From assembly GCA_027625095.1 (NCBI GenBank), contig JAQBXN010000038.1, positions 1 through 60,466 of the forward strand: a stretch of DNA of 60,466 nt. The letters run 5' to 3'. Origin of the DNA: Planctomycetota bacterium (GTDB taxonomy: Bacteria > Planctomycetota > PUPC01 > JACPCR01). Below are positions 8,246-17,012 of this stretch, piece by piece. The notes under the pieces were generated by a model. The model worked only from the letters and a program-made list of their open reading frames with translations, did no database searches and was not told the origin of the DNA. The translations under genes were made by a program, and so were the position numbers. The stretch's first letter is position 1, and every line of letters starts with the position of its first letter.

Positions 8246-9112
8246 TCAATCCAGACTAGGCAGAGTCGGAGACTTGGGCCTTACCTTCCTGTGATCCACT
8301 CTTGGCGCCTTCGGCATATCCTTGAAAAGCCGAACAAACTCAACCAGATTCTCCACCGCGGCATTGAATATTTCCTTGCCCTTTTCTTTGGTTGCCATAG
8401 TTGCCGCCCCCGAAACACCGGTAGGCGATGCCGAGCTGGTCCAGTTGATTACCTTCATAGGCCCCCAGCCTTTAGTGAGATCCACTGCCGTGAATTTAGC
8501 GATGCCGGACTTAATATCACCGCCGGCAGCGCCGCCGTAATGATCCGTGGCTTTGGACATATCAACCTTGGATTCATCCAGGTACAGGTATACAGAAGTT
8601 TCCAGCTCACCTGCGTGGGCAGCACCACCAAATCCGGAGTCTCTAATTTCTTCAAACTTTGCCTTGGCCAGATTCGTCCACATACACGAAGCAAAAATCG
8701 CATCAGTCTCCAGATTTCCCCTTCTCGCAATAAATTCACAAAGATGCTCATTCGACCCGTGACCATCAACGATCACAATGCGTTCGAATCCGTAGTAAGC
8801 CACACTTTTGCACACGTCCAGACAGTACTCGATAAAATGATCGTAATGCACATGAATCGTGCCGGGAAAGTCCATGGCGTGTTCATTGTAGCCGTAAGGG
8901 ATGTTCGGCATCATGAGCATGTCTTCCGGGCTGCGCTTCGCGGCTTCCAGCGAGACACTGGTCGCAAGAAAATTATCCACATTCAACGGCAGGTGGTAAC
9001 CGTGCTGTTCGGTACTGCCAATCGGAAGCAGAAGGACTTTCTTTGCTACTGCGGCCTCGTTGATTTCGGGCCAGGTAAGGTCGGCGTAGAGGTATTTGCT
9101 TAAAGAACTCAT
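8246..9112 (-). CDS. Creatininase-family amidohydrolase
   Basis: A 288-residue member of the creatininase/creatinine amidohydrolase family, metal-dependent hydrolases of cyclic or linear amide bonds. Family motifs are visible (numbering from the chosen start): LLLPIGSTEQHGYHLPL with E35 and H37, D46 in NVDNF, a GHGSNEH segment near 118 and HAGELETS with the conserved Glu near 173. The ATG at 9112 is chosen because the conserved N-terminus (YLYADLTWPEIN) begins right after it. The in-frame extension to 9208 would run into the upstream terminator. The family also includes enzymes of cofactor and riboflavin-like pathways, so creatinine need not be the substrate. The nearby epimerase-like and amidohydrolase genes suggest a small catabolic neighbourhood, but an operon is not proven. 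Confidence 0.9.
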   Translation of the reverse strand: MSSLSKYLYADLTWPEINEAAVAKKVLLLPIGSTEQHGYHLPLNVDNFLATSVSLEAAKRSPEDMLMMPNIPYGYNEHAMDFPGTIHVHYDHFIEYCLDVCKSVAYYGFERIVIVDGHGSNEHLCEFIARRGNLETDAIFASCMWTNLAKAKFEEIRDSGFGGAAHAGELETSVYLYLDESKVDMSKATDHYGGAAGGDIKSGIAKFTAVDLTKGWGPMKVINWTSSASPTGVSGAATMATKEKGKEIFNAAVENLVEFVRLFKDMPKAPRVDHRKVRPKSPTLPSLD

Positions 9113-9208
9113 AGCGTTGAATCCGATTAGTGAGGAATCAGGATCTTGCATGCTCTGGTGGCCGCATAACAGCCCCCAAGTATCCGTGAACTGGCTTCGA
9201 CTATCCAA

Positions 9209-9244
9209 TAAAAAAAAGGCCTGCTCTCTTTCAAGAACAGGCCT
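9209..9244 (-). terminator. Rho-independent terminator of the 155-residue orphan gene
   Basis: On the minus strand, AGGCCTG (9244-9238) pairs with CAGGCCT (9223-9217), with an additional TCTT/AAGA pairing inside the loop. A run of T follows (As at 9209-9217 on the plus strand). It lies 21 nt after the stop codon of the gene ending at 9266. Confidence 0.9.
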
Positions 9245-9265
9245 CTGTAATTTCAGAAACGACTC

Positions 9266-9733
9266 TTAACCGCTGATAGCAATCGCCTCGCTTGCGGCCG
9301 CGGCGTCGAGGGCGGCGGTGGCACTGGTGGCGCCGTCTTTGCCCTTGGTTGCGTCGCGTGAGCTGTACTTCAGGCTGATCCGGATGTTCATGATCTTGCT
9401 GCCGACCAGCTTGAAGACCAGGCTGGGGGATTCGAGAGCGATCATGCGGCTACGTGTATAAGCCGGTTTGGCGTCGCCCTTGAGGGCTTCTTCAAGCTCC
9501 ATTTCTATGTGGTCGACACATTCGTCCAAATCGAACGGCATATCAGAACCGAGTCCATACTCATTGGCATAGGTTCGGAGCGCTTTGGGTGTCAGCTTGA
9601 AAATTCTGCCACCAGCTCGCGCCAGAATAGGTTCTTCTGGAAAATTATCCGCAGATGGCGGAGCGGTCGGCTCCATCCGTGACCTCATCTTATCGCGAGG
9701 AGGTCTAATATGTTTTGCATTCGGGTTGCTCAT
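9266..9733 (-). CDS. Orphan 155-residue protein, function unknown
   Basis: I recognise no family. The ATG at 9733 is preferred over the upstream in-frame TTG because GGAG lies 9 nt before it. The first 35 residues are basic and proline-rich and probably disordered. The middle (residues about 40-115) looks folded, with an acidic helix DLDECVDHIEMELEEAL. The last 25 residues are very rich in Ala, Ser and Thr. There is no signal peptide and no membrane segment. Like the other orphan gene at 6.7-7.7 kb it has a strong Shine-Dalgarno sequence and its own strong terminator, which suggests a separately transcribed, well-expressed gene. Confidence 0.7.
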   Translation of the reverse strand: MSNPNAKHIRPPRDKMRSRMEPTAPPSADNFPEEPILARAGGRIFKLTPKALRTYANEYGLGSDMPFDLDECVDHIEMELEEALKGDAKPAYTRSRMIALESPSLVFKLVGSKIMNIRISLKYSSRDATKGKDGATSATAALDAAAASEAIAISG

Positions 9734-10219
9734 GATGAATATCTCCAAGGAATTCTTAGACCAATGTTAAAAGCGACTTAGAAAGTTGGCTACAACTGGT
9801 CAGAAATACAATACCAAGCCATCCAAAATACGAGTCGTTTTAGAATATCTCTATTCCACAACGAATGAAGGCATGGATGAAACCACTCAGACGCCTGTGA
9901 CCACTAACCTCTGGAAAGCCTGGGGTGGATGACAGCAAACGGGTTTAGATTAGGAAAGTCGACTATCAAGAAGGGCGGAGGCTATTTGAGGTTCTCCCTT
10001 CCTGAGGATGCTCGGATTGAGCAAAATTACGAAAAAATGCAGTTCTTTCGGGCAACGGGGCGGAATAATAACGAATTCATGACTTATTGCCCCATTTTAA
10101 TCTACAAAAAAACCAGCCAGCCCCAAGGCAGCGCTGAATGACGATAAGTAACTTAAGATAAATAAGTTGGCTCAATTCCTGGACTGGATTTGCAACCCCA
10201 GCGAAACTTTCATCCTTAA
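9734..10219. other. Gene-free gap, nothing firmly recognised
   Basis: About 485 bases upstream of the orphan gene. One 70-codon open frame on the plus strand (9929-10141) lacks a ribosome binding site and any family resemblance. The minus-strand promoter of the orphan gene should be here, but no strong -35/-10 pair was found. Confidence 0.4.
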
Positions 10220-11248
10220 TCAAAACTTACCTGAACGGACTTCAAAGTGAGTAGGCTTGTTGAGGGATGGGCCGCCAATCTTGATCCAATGTGCGGTCCA
10301 ACGGATTAACGCCTCGACATCGACATTGGGCGGACCGAAGAGTTCGGTGGCCTGCCAGGAATTATTAAGAAGCGCGTTCTTCGATTCCTGTCCTTCGAAA
10401 ACGGGCGCACAGCCCAGGTGTCTGCCCAATTCAGTAGCCAGGCTTCGGATGGACATAGTCTTCGGGCCGGTAATATTTAATGGCCGGGCCGGGCTGGAAC
10501 ACAAAGGCAGGCAGCGCAGTGCCTGTGCGTTGGCATCGCCCTGCCAGATGATATTCACATACCCCATTTCCAGATCGATGACTTTGCCGTTCAAAACCTT
10601 CTGTGCCAAGTCGTTCAGCACCCCATATCTGAGGTCGATGGCGTAATTCAGGCGAAAGAGCAGCACCGGGATGTTGTGGCTGTAATAGGTAAAGATCATC
10701 TCTCTGCCAAGGCAGGATTGGGCGTAATCGCCAACCGGATCTGGTGTTACATCTTCGGTAGCGCCACCGCTTTCAACAGGAGTGAACGGATACACATTCC
10801 CAGTCGAAAATGCGACGATTCGGCTGTTCTTATAAACATCACACACCCGGGCCGGCACGAGGGTGTTCATTGCCCAGGTGAGTTCGGGCGAGCCTTGGGT
10901 GCCGAATTTTCGCCCTGCCATGAAAATGATGTTCGGAACTTCGGGCAAGCCAGCAACCTCGTCGGCATCGAGGAGATCGCATTGGATCGTCTTGACCCCC
11001 CAGGCTTCCAATTTCTGCCGCCCAGCGTGATCGCTGAACCGGGAAACGCCTATCACTTTTTTGTCGACACCCGCCTCTTCAATGGCTCTTACTGCCAGAC
11101 GGCCAAGGCTCAGACCCATCTTACCATTGATACCCAGGATAAGGATGTCGCCCTCAAGTCCGCGCATCAGTTCGACCACCGGCTCGGCAGGGCGGGTCAT
11201 AATTTCGTCAAGGGTCGCCTCATCTTCGATCAAATCGGGATATGACAT
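10220..11248 (-). CDS. NAD(P)-binding epimerase/dehydratase-like protein
   Basis: A 342-residue extended-SDR type protein. After a 35-residue N-terminal extension, a Rossmann strand and glycine-rich loop appear (ILILGINGKMGLSLG, residues about 55-70), followed by CDLLDADEVAGLPEVPNIIFMAG, the usual strand with the cofactor-binding DL. The serine region FSTGNVYPF (near 150) and GDYAQSCLGRE (near 175) mark the active site. At that site the usual YxxxK reads YAQSC, so the catalytic lysine is replaced by cysteine. It may therefore not be a classical oxidoreductase or epimerase. It lies 64 bp downstream of the amidohydrolase on the same strand and probably shares its transcript. Confidence 0.8.
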   Translation of the reverse strand: MSYPDLIEDEATLDEIMTRPAEPVVELMRGLEGDILILGINGKMGLSLGRLAVRAIEEAGVDKKVIGVSRFSDHAGRQKLEAWGVKTIQCDLLDADEVAGLPEVPNIIFMAGRKFGTQGSPELTWAMNTLVPARVCDVYKNSRIVAFSTGNVYPFTPVESGGATEDVTPDPVGDYAQSCLGREMIFTYYSHNIPVLLFRLNYAIDLRYGVLNDLAQKVLNGKVIDLEMGYVNIIWQGDANAQALRCLPLCSSPARPLNITGPKTMSIRSLATELGRHLGCAPVFEGQESKNALLNNSWQATELFGPPNVDVEALIRWTAHWIKIGGPSLNKPTHFEVRSGKF

Positions 11249-11312
11249 TGGATCTTGTTCGTGTTGTGAGTTTGTTGTTTGTCAGGACGGAAAACCTGTC
11301 ACCTGATGGATG

Positions 11313-12146
11313 CTACCTGTCAGGCCATTTATAAGCCATCCTGGAGTTCTCAAAGAAATATTTCCGGGAAGCTGCCGCACCCTTCCTCTCCAGGTATTGA
11401 TTGGGCAGGCCCTGCACCATCGAGTACTCGGCGAAGCGGGCGCTGACCGGCCAATTACTGCCGAAAATCACGCGGTCCTCGCCGAAGTTTTCCCAAATGC
11501 AGTCGAGCACTGGGATGTAATCTTCCAATTTTCCTTTGTCTTCTTTCTGATTGTTCTCAACGAGCGCGGAGACCTTCATGTAGACCGTGTCGAGAGCTGC
11601 GACGCCTTTGACCGCCGTTACCCACTCTTCGGCCGGTGGGTCAATCCCGTTGATCCGAACTCCCCCGAGATGATTAATGACCACTCGGAGCCCAACTACC
11701 TTTTCGAGCAGTTCCGGCAGGCCCTGGATGGCTGCAACCCCGCACAGGAGATCCAGTTCAAGGTCTCTGTCCCGGAGCTTCTTAATGTCGTCTACCTTGT
11801 CCGGTCGCAACAGCTGCCCCGGCTCACCCCAGTTGGCGCGCATTCCTACGAAGAGAGGATTATCAGCGAGTTTGGCCAGACTCGAATCGAATTCTTGCGA
11901 GCCGAGCGGGATGTTACCGACGAATCCTTTGAGGAATGTATCTTTCTCGGCCAATGAAAGTATCCACTCGTTATCGACAAGTAGTGGGCTGGCCTCAACG
12001 ACGATAGTGCCGGTAACTCCTTCAGGTTCTGCAATGGCCTTGTATTTTTCGGGCAGGCATGTCCAGTAAAGGTCCGTTCCCTCCGCTGGCCAGTGATGCT
12101 CGGGTCGCCTGGGATCATAAAAATGAGTGTGGGTGTCGATAATCAT
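11313..12146 (-). CDS. COG3618-type TIM-barrel amidohydrolase (lactonase-like)
   Basis: A 277-residue metal-dependent hydrolase of the amidohydrolase-2 group that includes L-fucono- and L-rhamnono-lactonases. It starts MIIDTHTHFYDP, giving the HxH ligands of strand 1. NHLGG near 155 supplies the strand-6 histidine, and FGSNWPVS near 230 is the strand-8 position, with Asn where many relatives have Asp; both forms occur in the family. The length is normal for the group. A substrate such as a sugar lactone is plausible but not shown by sequence. It is followed by the epimerase-like gene in the same direction, which suggests a short sugar-acid or lactone catabolic operon. Confidence 0.85.
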   Translation of the reverse strand: MIIDTHTHFYDPRRPEHHWPAEGTDLYWTCLPEKYKAIAEPEGVTGTIVVEASPLLVDNEWILSLAEKDTFLKGFVGNIPLGSQEFDSSLAKLADNPLFVGMRANWGEPGQLLRPDKVDDIKKLRDRDLELDLLCGVAAIQGLPELLEKVVGLRVVINHLGGVRINGIDPPAEEWVTAVKGVAALDTVYMKVSALVENNQKEDKGKLEDYIPVLDCIWENFGEDRVIFGSNWPVSARFAEYSMVQGLPNQYLERKGAAASRKYFFENSRMAYKWPDR

Positions 12147-12271
12147 GGGTGCTTATCTCATTAAGTAACATAAATTAAGGTCGGGATCTCCGTCTAAATT
12201 CCCTTCAGACTCAACCAGAGAAATCAAAAGATTAAATGATGGTGACCAACGCCGCAGTTGACGGCCCCACA

Positions 12272-12319
12272 AAACTCCAAAGCTCCAAAACTCCAAGACT
12301 CCAGAACTCCACCACTCCC
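12272..12319. repeat. ACTCCA short tandem repeat
   Basis: Seven or more degenerate units of ACTCCA(A/G)A follow each other in the 264-bp spacer between the sugar transferase and the amidohydrolase. A shorter relative lies at 16970-16995, in the initiation region of the DppC-like permease. Confidence 0.7.
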
Positions 12320-12410
12320 AGCGGCCATATCGAGTCAAATATGTCTTCAAAAGAAGTTCAGCGTATTTTCGCGGGCTGAATGCGGCACTCCCCGCCTCCC
12401 AAAATCATCA

Positions 12411-13814
12411 TTAGTATGCGTTCGGGTGAATGAATCCATACCGAAGGGTCAATAGAAGTATCCTGAGATCAAAGAGGATGGACCAGTTGTCGATGTAGTA
12501 AAGATCGTGCTCCACTCGTTTCTCGATCGATGTGTTGCCTCGCCAACCGTTCACTTGCGCCCAGCCGGTGATTCCAGCTTTCATCTTATGGCGAAGGACA
12601 TAGCCAGGATATTTCTTCCGAAATTCTTCAACGAAAACAGGCCGTTCCGGCCGTGGGCCAACAAGGCTCATGTGACCCATGATGACGTTAAACAACTGAG
12701 GCAGTTCGTCAAGACTAGACTTCCGGAGTAACGCTCCGAACTTTGTAGGCCGTGAATCGTGATCAGTGGCCCAGACCTCCCCGGTGTCGGCTTCAGCATT
12801 CACAGGCATCGTCCGGAACTTCAGCATGCTGAACACCTGCCCGTCGAGCCCCATCCGAAGCTGCCGATAAAGAACAGGACCGCTCGAAGTGCACTTAATG
12901 ATCACAGCCACCGCGGCCATGATGGGACTTAACAGTATGACGGCAGCAAACCCGACGCACACGTCCAGCAAGCGCTTCATGATCAACGAACGGCTGCTCA
13001 AGTAAGATTCGTTTAGACTGACCATCGGGATACCTTCAACAACTGAATTGGTATTCTGCAGGATTTTGTGCTTGAAAAGGTCCGGAACGACCCTGACATC
13101 GACAATGAGTGAATCCAGCTTGTCGAGAATAGAATCCAGAAGGTGGTTCTGTTCCGCCGGCAAAGTGATCAGAACCTGACTGACTCCACGCCCGGCCAAA
13201 ATTATTTCCAAATCCGAATAAGAACCAAGGGTATTAGGAACTGTATCGTGCCTGTTTCCAGATTCAGTCAGAAGTCCCACAAAATCGAAACCCAGGTTTT
13301 CATTGGCAGAAAGCTTTTCATATACCAACCTCGCCGGATCGCCATCGCCGACTAGAAGGGTCTTTCGGGTGTAGAACCCTTTGCTTCGAAGGATGTCGAG
13401 AAGAATGCTTCGAGAAATCCGCAGAACGCACATACCGATGGTGAGTGTCGTAAAGAATAACCCCAGAAACAGGCGGCTGATTCCATGATTTCCAGCCATA
13501 TAAAGGAACGTACCAAACACGAATACGATCAGTAGGCACCCACGCACCGTATGCCATATTTCTCTATCGAGCGTCCACCTCCTGCTCGTCCGATAAAAAC
13601 CGGTATTGATACCCACAGCGGCGAAGATGATGCCGAGGGGAACCAGCACCTTGAGGTATGGCTCAAGATCGGGAGTTGGCTCCCCGCTGCCGATGCCCGA
13701 AAAGACGCTGGTATAAAATCGAAGCTCTAGACTCAAACCCCAGGCCATCATCAACCAGGCCATGTCAATGACGAAAACGCCAATAGCGAAATAATGACCA
13801 AATCGCCTGAGCAT
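12411..13814 (-). CDS. Undecaprenyl-phosphate sugar phosphotransferase
   Basis: A 467-residue polyprenyl-phosphate hexose-1-phosphate transferase of the WcaJ/WbaP type, which loads the first sugar phosphate on undecaprenyl phosphate in exopolysaccharide or O-antigen synthesis. Four N-terminal membrane segments (residues about 10-130) precede a CoA-binding-like Rossmann domain (KTLLVGDGDPARLVYEKL near 160-180). A fifth hydrophobic helix near 285-305 precedes the catalytic domain. The catalytic domain shows LKFRTM, the SLDELPQLFNVIMGHMSLVGPRP motif region and GITGWAQVNGWRG near 420. The start has AGGA about 5 nt upstream. It is not in a glycan operon here: its neighbours are an amidohydrolase and ffh, so it acts with genes encoded elsewhere. 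Confidence 0.95.
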   Translation of the reverse strand: MLRRFGHYFAIGVFVIDMAWLMMAWGLSLELRFYTSVFSGIGSGEPTPDLEPYLKVLVPLGIIFAAVGINTGFYRTSRRWTLDREIWHTVRGCLLIVFVFGTFLYMAGNHGISRLFLGLFFTTLTIGMCVLRISRSILLDILRSKGFYTRKTLLVGDGDPARLVYEKLSANENLGFDFVGLLTESGNRHDTVPNTLGSYSDLEIILAGRGVSQVLITLPAEQNHLLDSILDKLDSLIVDVRVVPDLFKHKILQNTNSVVEGIPMVSLNESYLSSRSLIMKRLLDVCVGFAAVILLSPIMAAVAVIIKCTSSGPVLYRQLRMGLDGQVFSMLKFRTMPVNAEADTGEVWATDHDSRPTKFGALLRKSSLDELPQLFNVIMGHMSLVGPRPERPVFVEEFRKKYPGYVLRHKMKAGITGWAQVNGWRGNTSIEKRVEHDLYYIDNWSILFDLRILLLTLRYGFIHPNAY

Positions 13815-14010
13815 GTGTCCTGCTTATGGGTAATTGGGGAAGCTTGCACCGTATCTATGTTTCGATCCCGCTCTTAATCTCACTCTCATTCTGTAATCCT
13901 CTCAAATCCAACAAATTGTCTGGACTGGCAGAGGGTAGAATGCGGAAGATCAGGATTGCAGATGAAAATGAAAAGTCCTGCTGCGGGACAATGCTGATTT
14001 AAGACGCCGC

Positions 14011-15420
14011 TCAACGGCGGCGCTTTTTCTTTTCCTTCTTTCGTTGTGCGCGAAGTTGAGATCGGGTTTTCTGTTTGGACTTGCCCTTAGCCGGCATCTC
14101 TCCGCTCAAGAGAGCCATCGGATCAATCGTTCCTTTTTTTGTCATCCCACCAAGCATCTTGCGCATCATCTGGAATTCCTTGAGGACGCGATTGATGTCT
14201 TGCGGAGTCGAGCCACTTCCTTTGGCGATCCTTCTTTTTCGGCCACCATCAATAAACTCAGGATGCAGACGCTCCTGTTTGGTCATGGACTGGATGATTC
14301 CCTTGAACCGTCTGATTTCTTTAGGGTCAAAGTTGTCCATCCCTGGCATATTGGCGACGCCGGGAATGAGTTTGATGAGATCCTGAATGGGCCCCATCTT
14401 CTCCATCTGTGCAAATTGCGTCAGAAGATCTTCGAGAGTGACTCGATTCTTCATGACCTTCCTCTGCATCTTTAATGCGACGTCCTGGTCTACCTTTTCC
14501 TGCGCTTTTTCAACCAGCGTCACGATGTCTCCCATTCCGAGCATGCGTGAAACAAGGCGGTCGGGATGGAAAATTTCGAGGTCATCGATTTTCTCGCCCA
14601 CACCGATGAATTTCACCGGCTTCCCAGTCACCTGTTTGATAGTCAAAGCCGCGCCACCCTTGGAATCGCCATCCATCTTAGTCAGGATGAGCCCATCTAT
14701 GGACAGACGATCATTGAATTCTTTGGCACTGTTGACCGCATCCTGGCCGAGCATGGAATCGTTTACCAGCAGGATCTGGTGAGGGCTCGTGCCCCTGGCG
14801 ATCTGCTCAAGCTCGGACATAAGCTCATCATCAATATGAAGCCGACCGGCTGTATCAAGAATAATGATGTCGCGACCCTGCTTCTTGCCCTCACCAATTG
14901 CATTTCTGCAGATTTCCGGAGGGGACGCTCCATTTGTTTCTGTATAAACGGGCACACCAACCTGCTCACCCAGCACCTGCAATTGCAAAATGGCTGCGGG
15001 ACGCTGAACATCAGCAGCGACTAACATCGGCTGCCGGCCCTGGCTCTTGAGCTTAGCCGCGAGTTTTGCGCAGGTGGTGGTCTTGCCGCTCCCCTGCAGA
15101 CCACACATCATGATAACTGTGGCACCATCCGGATTGAGTTCCAGCGGCGAACTCTCCGGCCCCATCAAGTCGATAAGTTCGTCATGGACCGCCTTGATGA
15201 ACTGTTCACCCGGATTCACGCCTCTGACAAGTATCGCTCCTAAGGCTTTTTCCTTCACACTGCCGACAAACTGCCGCACTACGCGGAAGTTCACATCCGC
15301 ATCCACCAAGGCCCGCCGGACCTCTTTCAGTGCATCATCAATGTTGGATTCTGTAAGACGATTCCGCGAAAGCAGGCCGCCAAAAACCTTGCCAAAACTA
15401 TCTGTAATCGTCTCAAACAT
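14011..15420 (-). CDS. ffh: Signal recognition particle protein Ffh (SRP54)
   Basis: A 469-residue GTPase that binds SRP RNA and signal sequences and delivers ribosomes to FtsY at the inner membrane. The N domain spans residues about 1-95. The G domain contains G1 GLQGSGKT at 107-114, DTAGR near 190 and TKMDGDSKGG near 248. The M domain begins near 320 and carries the RNA-binding region with SGSTPQDINRVLKEF and the methionine-rich QMMRKMLGGM. It ends in a strongly basic Lys/Arg tail. The length is normal. No SRP RNA gene was recognised nearby and no Shine-Dalgarno sequence precedes the ATG. Confidence 0.97.
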   Translation of the reverse strand: MFETITDSFGKVFGGLLSRNRLTESNIDDALKEVRRALVDADVNFRVVRQFVGSVKEKALGAILVRGVNPGEQFIKAVHDELIDLMGPESSPLELNPDGATVIMMCGLQGSGKTTTCAKLAAKLKSQGRQPMLVAADVQRPAAILQLQVLGEQVGVPVYTETNGASPPEICRNAIGEGKKQGRDIIILDTAGRLHIDDELMSELEQIARGTSPHQILLVNDSMLGQDAVNSAKEFNDRLSIDGLILTKMDGDSKGGAALTIKQVTGKPVKFIGVGEKIDDLEIFHPDRLVSRMLGMGDIVTLVEKAQEKVDQDVALKMQRKVMKNRVTLEDLLTQFAQMEKMGPIQDLIKLIPGVANMPGMDNFDPKEIRRFKGIIQSMTKQERLHPEFIDGGRKRRIAKGSGSTPQDINRVLKEFQMMRKMLGGMTKKGTIDPMALLSGEMPAKGKSKQKTRSQLRAQRKKEKKKRRR

Positions 15421-15587
15421 GCATTAAATCATGGGCTTACGTAGTAAGGCGGGGATTCTAACAACAGCCCTGCATACGGCAATCTGAAGGAATTGTGGCT
15501 GGTGGATGGTTAGTGGTTGATGGAAGGCGGTTGATTCTCGATACTCGAAGCGGTTCGCCTATAAACCACTAACCATGCCGTATCCCC

Positions 15588-16091
15588 ATGTCCTGGCTCG
15601 TCGTCCTGGGTTCATTCATTGCCCTGTATTACATGCTGAAGACTTACATTCGCGTAGAAAGTCTGCAAATGGATATCAAAAGGCTCACCGAGCGCATCGG
15701 CAGCCTGTCCTCGGCAGTGGAATCAATGCGGGAAAATGTCCGACACATCTGTTCCAGCATGGGGGCGGATATTGGCGGGCAGCGTAATTTCGAAGTAGTT
15801 ACCCCAAACAAGGCCGCCGAACTTATGGCCCACGCACACATCCTGGACGTACGGTCTGCACACGAATTTGAGCTGAGTTACCTGCCGGGTGCGGTCAATA
15901 TCCCGGCAGAGGTGCTGCAAAACCAGTTGGAGTCTTTACCCAAAGCGCGAGCCTTATTGGTCTATTGCCAAAAGGGCATTCGCAGCGAAAAGGCGTGCCG
16001 GATGCTGGCAATGCAGGGCTTTGAACAGGTGCATATGCTGGAAGGCGGTTTGGATGCCTGGGAAGGTGAATTGGTTCGCGGGAAGAATTAG
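15588..16091 (+). CDS. Membrane-anchored rhodanese-domain protein
   Basis: A 167-residue protein with an N-terminal membrane helix (residues about 3-19), a heptad-patterned coiled-coil stalk (about 22-58) and a rhodanese fold. The catalytic loop is VYCQKGIRSEKAC with Cys127 in a CxxGxR context, so the sulfur-transfer cysteine is present. HILDVRSAHEFELSYLPGAVNIP is the canonical rhodanese N-terminal pattern. The substrate is unknown; related small rhodaneses handle thiosulfate or polysulfide. The start was chosen because the membrane segment begins directly after it; no Shine-Dalgarno sequence is visible. It is the only plus-strand gene between ffh and the importer operon. Confidence 0.9.
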   Translation: MSWLVVLGSFIALYYMLKTYIRVESLQMDIKRLTERIGSLSSAVESMRENVRHICSSMGADIGGQRNFEVVTPNKAAELMAHAHILDVRSAHEFELSYLPGAVNIPAEVLQNQLESLPKARALLVYCQKGIRSEKACRMLAMQGFEQVHMLEGGLDAWEGELVRGKN

Positions 16092-16117
16092 CCCCTTACT
16101 CACGATTGCTTTCGCCT

Positions 16118-16963
16118 TCACTCACGTCGCCGCCCCTTCGGATCGAGGACGTCACGAAGAGCATCGCCGAACAGGTTGAACCCAATTACCGTCAGACTGA
16201 TAGCCAAGCCCGGCGCCAGTGGTATCCATGGACTCGAACGCAGGTGCTCCCGGGCTGACCGCAACATATTCCCCCACTCTGGCATGGCCGGCTGTCCCCC
16301 GAGCCCGAGAAAACTCAATCCCGCCGCATCCAGAATCGCCGTCCCAATTCCGAGAGTCGCCAGCACCAGGACAGGTGAAATGGTGTTCGGAAATATTGTT
16401 TTAAGAAGGATGCGAACGTCAGTGGCGCCGACGGCTCGACTGGCGAGGACGAAATCCAGCTCCTTGATATCAAGCACACTCGCACGTACCTGTCGAGCGT
16501 ATTGGGGAATATTCACAATGCCCACCGCGATCATCATGTTCGTCAGACTCGGGCCCAGTACAGCCATGATGATAATCGCCAGGAGTATGCCCGGGAACGC
16601 CATCAGGACGTCGATAATTCGCATAACGAACATATCGATCCAGCCGCCAAAGTAACCGCTGACAAGCCCGACCGGCACGCCGATGAGAATGGCAATCGAG
16701 ACACTGATGACACCAATCTTGAGCGAAATCCGTGAGCCATGTACGACGCGGCTGAACAGATCCCGTCCAAGGTCATCTGTGCCGAGGAAGTGTTCCCGGT
16801 TCGGTGAAACAGATTGAGCCCCGGCGTCCTGTACATAAGGGTCATGCGAGGCCACTGTGCCGGCGAACATCGAACACACCATGAATGAGATAATGACAAA
16901 TAGGCCCATCCCGCCTGAAATGGACTGGGCAGTTATCTTGACCACATTAAACGCGCGCTTCAT
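16118..16963 (-). CDS. DppC/OppC-type peptide ABC transporter permease
   Basis: A 281-residue inner-membrane permease of the oligopeptide/nickel type. It has an N-terminal membrane helix followed by a periplasmic loop containing HFLGTDDLGRDLFSR, the family hallmark. Further helices surround the EAA-type loop ASRAVGATDVRILLKTIFPN near 195-215, which contacts the ATPase. The ATG at 16963 is preferred because the preceding 11 codons are encoded by a short ACTCCA-type repeat that reads as MEYWSHGVLET. It follows the DppB-like gene with a gap of about 50 bp and is the last gene of the importer operon. Confidence 0.93.
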   Translation of the reverse strand: MKRAFNVVKITAQSISGGMGLFVIISFMVCSMFAGTVASHDPYVQDAGAQSVSPNREHFLGTDDLGRDLFSRVVHGSRISLKIGVISVSIAILIGVPVGLVSGYFGGWIDMFVMRIIDVLMAFPGILLAIIIMAVLGPSLTNMMIAVGIVNIPQYARQVRASVLDIKELDFVLASRAVGATDVRILLKTIFPNTISPVLVLATLGIGTAILDAAGLSFLGLGGQPAMPEWGNMLRSAREHLRSSPWIPLAPGLAISLTVIGFNLFGDALRDVLDPKGRRRE

Positions 16964-17012
16964 CGTTTCCAGAACTCCATGACTCCAATATTCCATCTCG
17001 CCACTCTTCCGT

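Noticed and set aside
9929..10141. Open frame of 70 codons on the plus strand
   Set aside because: No Shine-Dalgarno sequence, no family resemblance and no neighbours in the same direction.
13988..14030. Hairpin at the end of ffh as terminator
   Set aside because: The stem includes the last Arg codons and stop, and lacks a T-tract.
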